A DNA stretch of 64,000 nt from Acephala macrosclerotiorum (Eukaryota > Ascomycota > Leotiomycetes > Helotiales > Mollisiaceae). Numbering within the stretch: the first letter of the stretch is position 1; the number at the start of each line of letters is the position of its first letter. Positions 1-10,252 of the stretch are shown here, piece by piece. The position numbers and the translations under genes were made by a program. The notes beneath the pieces were generated by a model that searched no databases, was not told the origin of the DNA, and saw only the letters and a list, made by a program, of their open reading frames with translations. The stretch is taken from contig MU119412.1 in the NCBI GenBank assembly GCA_014904845.1, forward strand, positions 1 through 64,000. Reading direction: 5' to 3'.

Positions 1-289
1 TGGCAAGTAGATTCCCGGTAAATTTTGGGCTAGTAATAAAAGGGTTGAGTAAAATGATGCAATTCGCTAATAAACTCGCTTAAATATTGCATTCTCTGAG
101 TTTAACACCCCACTTCTCTATTAAGACGTCAAATGAAATACAATCCGAAAAAGCAATTTAATTAGAATTGTTCGAAATACTTGGGATTTTAATTCTTGTG
201 TATTTTTAAAAGGTGGTTATTGTGATGCGCAGCGTGGAATAAGGCGAGTTTTGGTGTAAAAACAGCAAATCACGGGAACTTTATGCCAG
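1..289. other. left-edge intergenic sequence
   Basis: Moderately AT-rich sequence without a convincing reading frame. It lies beyond the stop codon of the first minus-strand gene and holds its 3' flank. I see nothing else in it. Confidence 0.5.
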
Positions 290-706
290 TTACTGTACGC
301 CCTCTTCGATCCTCTTCAGTTCTTCCTTTCTCATCCTCTCTAACCATCCCAAAACCAACCTCGCCATCCTCCGAATCATCCCCTCAACTCCACCTTTCAA
401 TTTACCGGCACCGCCTTTCTTCCACCACTCATGAATCAACATTGGCGGTACGTATATTGGCCAGAGCACTACTATTGGTAGTGCGCAGAATTTCATACAT
501 ATCGAGTCTTCCTGGCGGTATACATCGCGATAGGTGAAGATAGTGAGCCAGAGATATATGACGCCGACGATGCCAGCAATCACGAATGCTGTTATAATGC
601 CGCCGCCGAATGAAGATGAGGATGTTGATGAGGCTGTGCCATTTTGGGGTGGGATGATTGTCGATGTGGGGAGCAGAGCCGAAGTGACCGTGGTGGTATT
701 TGACAT
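290..706 (-). CDS. small single-pass or two-pass membrane protein, unknown function
   Basis: A 138-residue protein reading from the ATG at 706 (MSNTTTVTSALLP). An upstream in-frame ATG at 913 would add 69 residues that look like untranslated leader, so I prefer 706. The first 40 residues are Ser/Thr/Asn/Pro-rich with N-glycosylation sequons and no classical signal peptide. A glycine-rich hydrophobic segment follows (residues about 38-60), then a second hydrophobic stretch (about 75-95), then a basic, amphipathic tail rich in Arg, Lys and Glu. The architecture (Ser/Thr-rich outside, membrane segment, charged inside) is shared with the next two minus-strand genes, which suggests a local family. 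I do not recognise a named domain; function is unknown. Confidence 0.55.
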   Translation of the reverse strand: MSNTTTVTSALLPTSTIIPPQNGTASSTSSSSFGGGIITAFVIAGIVGVIYLWLTIFTYRDVYRQEDSICMKFCALPIVVLWPIYVPPMLIHEWWKKGGAGKLKGGVEGMIRRMARLVLGWLERMRKEELKRIEEGVQ

Positions 707-988
707 ATTAAGATTGAGAAATCTTGCCGTGTTCTCAAAACGGGTGGGTTTTGGGAGAGGTGAAGTGTTGTATGAATTCTTGTTTTGTGGTGTGGTAAAA
801 TACTTTTGTGAGTTGAGAGTAGGCTGTGCATCACGACATTCTTTTGCGAGGCTGAGTGGAAGGCAGATTTGCCACGTCAGAAGGGCGTGATTGCGGGGTA
901 GAACTATGTTCAATCAGCGACGCTCAAAACTTTTATTGATAAGTTCACATTATAGCAAAGCCTCTTCGAAGTTCTTGGAGCCTCAATG

Positions 989-1393
989 TCAAGTTGCTGG
1001 GGTCTCTTGAGTCACCTCTTGAGCTCCCCCTTCAATCCTCCTAAGTTCCGTCCCTCCTTCAACCTCCCTCCTCCTCTTTCTATCCCAGAATCCAGAGACC
1101 TTTCCACCAATATCACCTCCCCAAACTTTAGCTAATGCACCTCCGAGATCGACGGCCGCTTTCCGCATGGAAGGGTTACACAATGCGAATATTCCCCAGA
1201 ATGGAAATGTTATAAGAAGGATGACTATCGCGCCGTATCTCGATACGTCCCGATTGTTGATATTCTCTCCGATAGCTATTGTAACGATTGCCACGAAGAA
1301 GACGAAGAAGTATCCCCCGATAGTGACGCCAATAATGATCTTATCTCGGGTTGGGATTGTGCCGGAATTGCTTGAGTAGCCACTACCTCCCAT
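989..1393 (-). CDS. small membrane protein, unknown function
   Basis: About 134 residues from the ATG at 1393, which sits in a good fungal context (A at -3, G at +4). An in-frame ATG at 1483 in a poor context would add 30 residues including a hydrophobic stretch that could act as a signal peptide, so the longer form cannot be excluded. Two hydrophobic segments are visible (about residues 18-39 and 52-72), followed by a glycine-rich and then strongly basic/acidic tail (WDRKRRREVEGG). Same orientation and layout as the flanking small membrane-protein genes. No recognised domain. Confidence 0.5.
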   Translation of the reverse strand: MGGSGYSSNSGTIPTRDKIIIGVTIGGYFFVFFVAIVTIAIGENINNRDVSRYGAIVILLITFPFWGIFALCNPSMRKAAVDLGGALAKVWGGDIGGKVSGFWDRKRRREVEGGTELRRIEGGAQEVTQETPAT

Positions 1394-1835
1394 GTTGGTG
1401 ATGGGTTTGAGAGAGAAGGCGTAGAGAGGAAAAATAAGGAACATAGAACCTTGCCTCGTGATCTGTGAGAGTTCCAGAGGCATGCAAATATCTTATCGTT
1501 CATATGGAAGCCTGATGCAAGTTATCGGAGTGGGATTGGGAGGACGGCTATTTATAGACAAGCTCTGGACGCCACATCTGCAGGCAAATCAGTTCAAGAA
1601 TCGAGCCTGGAGCAAACCTGTTTCAGCACCAAAACCAACGAACAAATGTCAAGAAAAGTCACAGTACTTGGGGTACTGGAATACGAACGTTCAGTAGCAA
1701 CTTTAATCTCGACTTGTTGGAGGAGGCCTCGCTAAAGCTTAGGGGTAGCCCCGCTTCGACCCCGCCTGCACTTCACTCCAAACTTCAGAACCAAGAGTTC
1801 ACGTCCTTATGCATGAATATTCTTCGATAATATTG

Positions 1836-2489
1836 CTACACAACTTCCGTAGCTTCAATCATCACCGGCCCCGCTTTCCTTCTCCTCTCCTCCAATTCCC
1901 TCTTCTCATCCTCAACCTTTTTCTCCTCTTTAGCTTTCTTCCTCTCCTCCCTCCTCCTCCTGATCTCCTTCCTCTCCCTAATAGGATACCAACACCACCT
2001 TCCCACCCGCTTCACTCCTCTCCACAACCACTTACACCCCTGAATCAACCAATGCTCAAAAATCGCACCAATACACCACCGCAAAAACACCCCTGTATAC
2101 CAAACCAGAAACCCCGCAGCAGCGACATAAATTCCCGCCACCACAACTGGACTAACAATAATACATGGGATGATCAAAGTCCACCCCGAGCCATCGGTAC
2201 AGAGATATAGAAGACCGGAGATGAGAAGGAGACCGCCGATTACGGTCGGGAAGACGACTAAAGATAGATCAGTAAGGGGTTTAAAGTATGATTTTGAATA
2301 TCTCCCCAATCAAAGGGCAGAATTTCACGTACTAGAGAAGACGTGGATGTTTGTATGTAGGTCGTAGCATACGTCATAGCCGCCAACACAGGAAGTGCTG
2401 TTGGATGTGCTGTTTGTGGTTGAGTTTATGAGGGCGGTGATGGTAGGGAGGATGGATGTTATTATAGTGGGCGATGGTGTCGAAGTCAT
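1836..2489 (-). CDS. small membrane protein with charged coiled tail, two exons
   Basis: Exons 2489-2333 and 2257-1836; 192 residues. The intron (2332-2258) has a GTACGT donor, a TTACTGATC branch region and a TTTAG acceptor, and the phase (1 nt + 2 nt) joins cleanly. Exon 1 encodes a Ser/Thr/Asn-rich N-terminus with several N-glycosylation sequons and two cysteines. Exon 2 encodes two or three hydrophobic segments and a long Lys/Glu/Arg-rich tail that should form a charged helix. The layout repeats that of the two genes downstream of it. The open frame can be read upstream of the acceptor as a longer ORF, but the intron signals are better. Function unknown. Confidence 0.6.
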
Positions 2490-2889
2490 TTTGGCAAGGC
2501 AATTTCAGAGGTTGCATGCCTCAAAACAATTTTCTCCAAATCATCGCGAATATTCAAAGTAAAAGAGGACAGCGACAGCATGTACTTAAGGCTGTCGAGG
2601 CGTTGAAGTGCGGTATGGTGGGGCACCGAAGGATGCATGGATGTCTTAGACCTCAACTCTCCTATTAGCCTCGCTTCACCATTTTCAGCCCTTTGCATTT
2701 CTCTCTCAACGCTCTTGTTGGCTGGAAGTACCGACGCCTGAAGGGCATCAGGGCAGATTCGAGCACCTCGCTCGGGGTTATGTTTCGTAAATCAAAATAA
2801 CTGGAAGCAAGAAGACGAAGGCACTCTTGATTTCCAAACAAGGTTACGATTTCTATCCACCCCCAGAAACCTAACTTAACTTGAGCTTT

Positions 2890-5149
2890 CTATTCCCAAA
2901 CACTCTTTTCCATCCTCACACTCGCCGTCCCGCCGCTCTCAGGTATAGCAACCTTCTGAACCGCTGCTGCAACATATACCCAGTATTCACCAATACTGCT
3001 CACATTCCAAGCCTTGTCCAAACCTCCAAACTCCCCATTCGAAATCGTAATATTCCCATTTCCCTGCTCGCCGCTGACCTTCACCTCAATCTCCACGGTC
3101 TTGTTGGTCTCCTTACTATAATAAGTGAACGTTGAGCACTCAACATCGAAGCTCGGGAAAAGCTCGAAGTTAAGATAGGGCTGCCAGCTCTTGTCCCATT
3201 TTGCGTTATTCTGATGCAAATCGCCAGTCGGGATGATAGCACCTTCTTTGACGTAAACCGGCATCTCTTCGATGCTTGCTGTGACATTGGTTGTTTGTCC
3301 ACCTTCGTAGACCTTTGATGTGGAGTTGACAGTAATGTCCAGATAGTCGATCCATTTCGTCTTTCCAGGGAAGTAGACTTCCCTCGAATTGCCACTCGTG
3401 ACGATAGGAGCAACGAGGAATTCGGATCCGAAGATGTACTGATCCCCAATCTCCTTCACCCTATGCATGTCCTCCGGAAACTCTAACCACAATGCTCTCA
3501 TGACCGGCACTCCAGTTTCCATCGCTTCGTACGTGTAAGTCCTGATATACGGGACCAGACTGACATGAAGATTCGCCGTCGTCTTCAGAATGTCCACAAG
3601 TTCCGATGTGTAAGGAGAATACCAAGGCGTATGTCCCGTCCCCACCATAATCTCAAACACTGGACTAAAAGCAGAAAACCACATCCACCTCGCCCACAAC
3701 TCCTCCGTCGGGACCGTAGCATTAGCAACCCGTATATATCCTCCAGTATCAGATCCCCACATCGAGAACCCTAATATGCCCGCCCTGAGACCAGATGTGA
3801 CAGAGTAAGCCAACCCCGTGAAGTTAGAGTGAGAATCTCCGTTCCAAATTCCCGTCAGACTCCTAGCCCTATCAACCGCCGAGCGTGCGAAGCTGTAATA
3901 ATTCCCCAACCCCCAAGCCTCAACCATAACCTCATGACACAGTTGTTCGAAAAGCGTCATCTGAACATTCTGTTCCCAAAACGGCATCTCTGACTCCTCC
4001 CCCCTATCAATCTTAAACCCCTTCACCCCCAAATCCGTAAAAATTTTCAAATGACTCTTAAAATACCCATACGCCTCAGGAATCGACAAATTGAGTGCTG
4101 GGCCCTGGAATTGAACAGGATCGATGCCTGGGAAGAGCCAGTTGTTGGCGATAGACGCGTTGAAGAGTTCTGTGTAGAGGAATGCACGGTTTGCGACCCA
4201 GACTTGGAAATCAAATCCGGAAGTGGAGAGGTCGGAGATGAATTTTGCGGGGGTGGGGTAGAATTTTGGGTCGAAGTCGAAGTTGCCGAATGAAGAGTTG
4301 CCGGTTCCATATGGTCCTTGCACAATAGTTAGCAGCAAGTTGGAAAATATAGGATGCGATAGGGAGAGGGGATTTACGATCAGCAAACATGCTCGTCGCC
4401 CGAATTTGGTTTGTTGCCAGATGATTGATGACATCGAAATAGTTCTCCTGAGCATTAGAAACATTCCCGTGGAAATCTTGCGTGAAGTCATCAGACCAGA
4501 AATTCGGTCCATATGCCGAGTCAGGCGGCATCTCAATCCTCTCACTCAGAGCTGTATACTCTTTGATAATCCCCTTAAAACCTCTTTCTTTCTCGGCAAG
4601 AATAATATAGTACGTCAAACTGCTACTATTAAAATTAAACTGCGCCATATTCGGAGTCGTGAAGTCGAAGGCTCCTATTTCAAGGGTGTCGACATAAACC
4701 CCATACCCAGCAGTGGAAATAAAGAACGGGGCGCGGGCATTGGACCAATTGATCCCTTCATCATTTCCTACACCAAGAAGTTGGAACGAGACGTTCGCGT
4801 TGTCTAATTGGCCGTGAAAAGGGTATTCCCATACTCCGAAGAAGGAGTCGGACGAGGGGACGGTGAATTGAGCGCCGGTGAAACTGTAGTTGCTTGATAC
4901 TTCGACTTGTATGATGTGGTGTTTAAGTGGTTGCCAGGCTAGGGTGACGCCTCTCGTGCTGGCGGTGATGGGAGTTAGTGTGGTGTTTGTGTTGCCGATT
5001 AGGACGGCGTTGTTGTTTACGAAGGCTTCGCCGCCAGAGGTGATTTGAATTGGGACTGGAGCGGTGGCAGGAATTATGGTTGCTGTTGCGAAGTTGAAGA
5101 GGGAAAGAAAGGCTACAAAGGTAGTGGATTTGAGTGTTCTCAGCTCCAT
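2890..5149 (-). CDS. secreted glycoside hydrolase family 31 (alpha-glucosidase/alpha-xylosidase type)
   Basis: Exons 5149-4378 and 4316-2890; 732 residues. The intron has a GTAAAT donor, GCTAAC branch site and CAAG acceptor. The ATG at 5149 starts a clear signal peptide (MELRTLKSTTFVAFLSLF..). The rest follows GH31 order: an N-terminal beta-sandwich, then the barrel with the catalytic nucleophile Asp in GVKGFKIDRGEE and the acid/base Asp in GIWNGDSHSNF, then C-terminal beta domains. Many N-glycosylation sequons fit secretion. The nucleophile motif KIDRGEE differs from the WNDMNEP motif of the glucosidase II paralogue at 22-25 kb, so substrate specificity is likely different; I cannot name the substrate. 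Hydrolysis of alpha-linked glycosides outside the cell is inferred from the family. Confidence 0.85.
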
Positions 5150-5866
5150 GATTGCGTTTGTGATCCTTCCTTTCCTGGCAAGGAATGGTAGAAGCAAATC
5201 GGCAATGCTAGAAACATATACAAACAAAAACAAAACGAATGACGTGAACCCGGACACAGTTACAGCGAGCCCCTCACTGCAAACAGAACAAAAATGTCAG
5301 ACTCAAACTAGAACATTGGACAAAGTGGGACGAACCTCCCCATATTTCGTGGGGTAAATGTCAACTTCGGCAACGCGCCGCTGATCCCTCGAAATTTCCC
5401 TTCAATCAGAAAGGGGCTGATCTCCCAGAGGAACGTTGAGGAAAGCTTGGCATCAATTTAGCCGGAGACCTTTTCCTGACGTGCCTGAGTTGTACTTGCT
5501 AAGAGATGAACTTTCAATCAATTCTCTTTTGGCAATGTGAAGAACCATGCTGCCGGAAGTATAGTCCTGCCGCAATCCGTAGGCACGAAAAGTAGAAGCC
5601 TTTTCCTTCGACTTCGAAGGAATACAGTGACAGTAACTACTTAAACAAAAAGCAAGTATATGCGATAGTGGTCTCCACCAGATGTCCGAAAAAAGGAGAG
5701 GTGTTAGTAAAGTAAATCTCGAATTTTGACGCCCCATAAAGGTCGATCTCGACAACTACCGACCCCAGCATCAACGCCCCGCCATGCCGCAAAACGCACG
5801 AACAAAAGGTCCCAAAGTAACGTGGGCCACAAATTAAGAGACCATAGATCTCGAATGACTCTCAAT

Positions 5867-7087
5867 CTAGGATTCCCACTTTTTCGCCTCCATGCCCTCG
5901 GGCGGCTGCGTTTCAAATTTCTTACTGCCAACATCCGCCCAATTCGTACTCAATGAAGTACCATTACTCTCCTGGTAGCTCTTCATCATCGCACGTTTTG
6001 TATCTGGATCCGCGTTCTTGTAAAGCTGTTTAAAGAAATCATCAACGTCCTCGCCGTCCTTGTCATCTTCCTCATCACCCATCAACTTGTCCCAGTTCTT
6101 TGGTCCATTCTTCGAGGATGTTGGGTATGTAGGTGGAACGTCTGGCTTTAGTACGCTCGCGGGAATTTCTTCTGGTTTCTCGGACTTGAATTCGCTGGCA
6201 ATGGCTTCGGTGCCTTCGAGTGCGGTCCATTTGCCCGGTGTAGATTTGTGGAGGACAATTTCGATTTTGTGGGGTGTGATGCGATGACTTGACTTCGAGA
6301 TGTCAACTTTGGAGAAGAGGGGTTCGATTGTGTAGTCGTAGGTGCTATCGGAGCCTGCCAGAGGGAAACTGACTTCGAGCTGTTCAATATTAGTATGAGG
6401 ATCAAACAAGTGGGGACAATGAACACTTACACTACCAGCATCAATCTTGACCTCTGCCTTATCTTTCGGAACACCCTTTGCTAAGATCTCAATCGTAACC
6501 GTAGTAGGAGATTGATACCACTCATGACGAATATTCTCCTTCTTCATCTCCTTCGGCGCCGCAGCAACAACAGGCTTAACCGCAGCCTCTACCTCCTTCC
6601 CCTTCCCCTTATCCTCCTTCACCGGCTTCTCCTCTTTGTTGCTCACCTCCTTAACCTCATCCGGAACCTTCTTCACCGTGATCTGATTACACTCCGCCTT
6701 CTCCCCACCCGCGGCCTCATAGTCATTCGCGACCTTAGCAATCCAAATCGTCAATCCCTTCTCCTTATCATTATACTCGTTGACCCAACGTAAACACATG
6801 CGTGCGTCGCCATATCGTTTAAGTCCGTGTAAAGCTACGGCTCTTCGAAAGTGAGCTGTAGCGATAAGAGGGCGGCTGGAACGCTTGATAGCTGCCAAAA
6901 CGGCATTATCAGCGTCTGCGAGTGCGAGTGCGTGCTGCGAGGTTCGTTGGTAGGCGGTTGAGCGCCAGATCAGCCAGAGGGGTGATTGAGTGGTCTTGAG
7001 AGCGAGGGAGAGGTGGGTTATCGCGGTGGGGTAGTCGGAAGCCTGGAGGGCGGCTTGGCCTTTGTTTGCATGAGTTACGTCCGCCAT
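5867..7087 (-). CDS. SGT1: SGT1 co-chaperone (TPR-CS-SGS)
   Basis: Exons 7087-6431 and 6379-5867; 389 residues. The N-terminus (about 1-115) is a TPR-like region, the middle (about 185-265) a CS domain (HEWYQSPTTVTIEI..), the end an SGS domain with NWDKLMGDEEDDKD. SGT1 is an HSP90/SKP1 partner acting in kinetochore assembly, SCF ligases and, in other eukaryotes, NLR stability. The intron is 51 nt (6430-6380) with GTAAGT, TACTAAT and ACAG; it is a multiple of three and has no stop, so it reads through as an open frame, but removing it restores the expected CS sequence (DAGS joined to LEVSFPL). Lies between the GH31 and ERG7 genes on the same strand. Confidence 0.9.
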   Translation of the reverse strand: MADVTHANKGQAALQASDYPTAITHLSLALKTTQSPLWLIWRSTAYQRTSQHALALADADNAVLAAIKRSSRPLIATAHFRRAVALHGLKRYGDARMCLRWVNEYNDKEKGLTIWIAKVANDYEAAGGEKAECNQITVKKVPDEVKEVSNKEEKPVKEDKGKGKEVEAAVKPVVAAAPKEMKKENIRHEWYQSPTTVTIEILAKGVPKDKAEVKIDAGSVSVHCPHLFDPHTNIEQLEVSFPLAGSDSTYDYTIEPLFSKVDISKSSHRITPHKIEIVLHKSTPGKWTALEGTEAIASEFKSEKPEEIPASVLKPDVPPTYPTSSKNGPKNWDKLMGDEEDDKDGEDVDDFFKQLYKNADPDTKRAMMKSYQESNGTSLSTNWADVGSKKFETQPPEGMEAKKWES

Positions 7088-7571
7088 TTAGAGACGGTAT
7101 TGTAAAAGTTGTAGAAAAGTGTGCGTATCGAGATAGGTGTAGGCGTGTGGAAGATCCTTGGAGATAGATGTTGGTTTTATGTGCGGCGTGGGGAGTCGAG
7201 ATGGAAATCAGGCAGAGCAGAAAATCGCAGCCTCGTCCCACTTGTGACCAGGCTTGAAAAGTGGGGCCTTTTGATTGGCTAGAACCTGATGGAAGCAGAG
7301 TACACTGTTTCTCTATCCTGATGAACGAGAACTTTATCTTGGGAACACATTTAGAAGTTATTTACATGCCGTAGTTCAAACATCGAGGTTTCGTATGGTA
7401 GAAACCATAAGCCTTCCTGACCTTCGAAAGGCACATGCACAAACATTCCTCCTAAAAGTGCACGTGTGTTCAGAACTCTAGTCTCTCAATCCTGGAAAGG
7501 TCATTATATCATGGATTAATATATATATGTACTCCGTACCCATGCCCGTGTCATGCTCTCAGATCTTTGTA

Positions 7572-9914
7572 TCATAGCAATTCAACATCACCGTAGCGTT
7601 TGGCAAACATTCCCAAAGCCTTCATTGGGAAAATGAACTTGTAGTTCGGGTATGAAATCATGCAACTCTTGTTGAACACCCCTTCAATGGCCTCCTGTAG
7701 CCACTCCCCATTCGGCTGCTGCCTGCTCATGATGAGTTTGAGACCCTTCTCGATCGGGGCGCGGTCTGGGTAGTGAGCCTCAAGCAAGCCAATCACAGCC
7801 CAAGCAGTCATGACAACCTGTGAACCAGTTGGGTGCTCGACGTAGGTGTTAGTCTCGCAGGACTGCATCTCATCAGCATTAATAACTAAAATCAGGACAG
7901 ACTTCTCACCCGGTAGCTCTCAGACCAACCACCATCCGCACGTTGTTTCGAAAGCAAGAACTCACAACCGGCTTTGGAGTACTTGCTATTCTCGTAGTAG
8001 TCTCCAAGACTGGCAAGACTTTCAAGTGCAAACATTCCAGCATAGGTGAAACAAATGCCCCAACTGCCATACCAACTTCCATCAGGCTTCTGAGCATTCT
8101 TGATGTATTGGACTGCTGCCTCCTTGAAAACCTTGATATCTTGAGTGCGATAATCCGGATAGTATTTTGTGAACAGAGAAAGAGCTGTGACGACAGCAGT
8201 GGTGCATTCCGGATAATCGTATTCGATCATGATTCTGCCAAACACCTCGGCAGCATTCAGCAATTCCAGATGCTCAGAGCCACGGGTAGGCTCGTATGAA
8301 GCACATCCACCAGAAGGATTCTGATACGTTAGCAGTGTGTCAATGGCATCAAAAATACGCTGATCTTCGAGGAGAGTTGGGTATCCAGGTGTTCGCTGGA
8401 GAAGTAAAACTGCTTTCAGCGCCTCAGAAATGCAGTCACTGACGGCGTAGCCTTGGTCCTTGTTGCTGAACGCCCAACCACCCTTCCGTTGCTGCCTGTA
8501 GCACTTGGCCTGATCATCAACATTCTCCCGCATTTGTTGATCTTCCAAAAACTCCAGAGCTCGGGCAAGCATCGGTCGCCATTTTGAGTCTTCAGCCAAT
8601 CCAGCATCCATTACAGCCTGGATCAGAAATGAGGTATCCCAACACTGAACTCCGTTGGTGCCGTTCACCAGCATGCCTTCATCTTTCATCCAAAGATAGT
8701 CAGCCAGTCGATCACGGTGACGTTGAACCGAGTACGCCTTTGGCCCTTCCTTGATGTAGCAGACGAGAAAATTCATCGGAGCGTTAACAGGCGCTAGATC
8801 CGAGTATTCAGTGTTCTTATCTTCCATCTTAATCAGTTCCCAACACCAGTCCTCGGCGGCTTTGGCCAATGCGTTCGTCCTCGTGAATGGGATATGAACA
8901 TTGATGAGGAACCAGTTCGCTGTCTTCAGAAGCCACGACTTTGGGTGGTAGTTGTCCATTTCGCTGATGCTATTTCGATGACTCGCCCAATTGATGGACT
9001 CGTATGGTTCGGCGAAAAGCTCCTGTCGCAACTGTCGAACCAATGGTGTCTCCTTAGCCGTCCATCGCTTTGACCAAATGAATGACATTGGCAGATAGAC
9101 CATTCGCATGTGTATCCACCACCGCCATGGGGCGAATGGTGCCCAGTCAGGTAGAAGCCAGAACTCGGGCGGGACAGGGTTCACGATGTCCCATTTGCAA
9201 ACACCAAGAATGCTCAGCCAAAATTTCGCCCAGTGAGGCCCACACTTCGCGCCTCCCAACTTGTGCAGTGTTCCTCTCGCCTTGATCAAGTGTGAATCTT
9301 CCTCGCTGACACCAAGAAGGCGTAGTGCGGTATAATTCATCGCTGTTCCAAAGACGGTGCTTTCTCCTTCAATGTGCAGTCCCCAACCGCCGTCTTCAGG
9401 GTGTGCTCGAGCAAACAAGTAGTTCTTCATCTCGGTCGCGATATGATCGGGTATCTTGGTTTCAGTGACATACCAAACTATCACGAAGCCAGGCAGTAAG
9501 AACATCGGCCCACCATACTCGCAGCCCCAATTGCCAGGAGGAAGTTGCAGATGTTGGAAGAATTCCAGGCCATTCTTGACCGATTCGAGGGCGGTTTTGG
9601 CAGGAGTCAATTCAGAGAGACCCTGCATGGATCAGCTACAGCTCCACAGTGGATGGCATATTGCATACGAGTGGCTGACCAAGGAAATATTTGTCTGCCT
9701 TTGACTGAGGCCATTCCTTTGCTTCATCGTCATCCTCGAGGTAATGCCATGTCTGCCGTCCCTTCTCGTCCAACAAACGCCATTTCGAAAGATCGGTGCG
9801 TTCTGACAGCTTCGGCTTCTTCGTCTGCGCTGCCTCACTCACTGAGGTATCAATTGGGCGTTTTCCGTTGGGTCTGGCGGTGACGGAGCTCGTCTTCTCG
9901 CTGCTGATGACCAT
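7572..9914 (-). CDS. ERG7: lanosterol synthase (oxidosqualene cyclase)
   Basis: Exons 9914-9669, 9622-7910 and 7862-7572; 749 residues, the usual length. Introns carry GTATGC..CATGCAG and GTGAGA..GATGCAG. It cyclises 2,3-oxidosqualene to lanosterol, the first cyclic sterol of the ergosterol pathway, at the ER or lipid droplets. Visible hallmarks are repeated QW motifs, the catalytic acid motif in VSDCISEAL (DCTAE/DCTSE in many relatives), and NKSCMIS near the C-terminus, close to the NKSCAIS block I recall for fungal lanosterol synthases rather than the altered block of protostadienol synthases. The lysine-rich N-terminus (KRPIDTS..KKPK) is typical of fungal ERG7. It diverges from SPO11 across a 338-bp shared promoter region. 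Confidence 0.92.
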
Positions 9915-10252
9915 GTTGGCGGGCTTTTCCAGGAGACGAAGGAGGGTTTCCTGAGCACCAATGGCAAAGATTGTTGAAGCTCTCACGAATGTCCTCAAGT
10001 TCGAAGCGATGAGGAGGTTGAAGAAGCAATAAGACCACCTCGCGGGAGAGGTGGAGATTTGTGGGCGTGGTGTCAATTTAGCCTCAACAGGGGTCATCGT
10101 CGATCAGGCACCGGGAAGAGCCGAGTGGGTCTGGCCTAGCAATCTTCAACGATCCTCAAACAAACACTTTCCTCCGAACAACTTCTCTTCTGCAGCCGAC
10201 ATCTGAGTGCAACATCGAGAATGGAGCAGATGATTGTCAGATCAAATGCCCA
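9915..10252. promoter_or_regulatory. divergent ERG7/SPO11 promoter region
   Basis: The 338 bp between the start codons of ERG7 (minus) and SPO11 (plus). It must hold both promoters and 5' leaders. A short upstream ATG frame on the plus strand (ATG at 10221) ends in a stop after the SPO11 start and overlaps it out of frame. No factor sites are claimed. Confidence 0.4.

Noticed and set aside
7572..9914. Oxidosqualene cyclase as a secondary-metabolite (protostadienol-type) cyclase
   Set aside because: The NKSCMIS block and the full-length ERG7-like N-terminus fit lanosterol synthase, and no P450 or acyltransferase cluster surrounds it.
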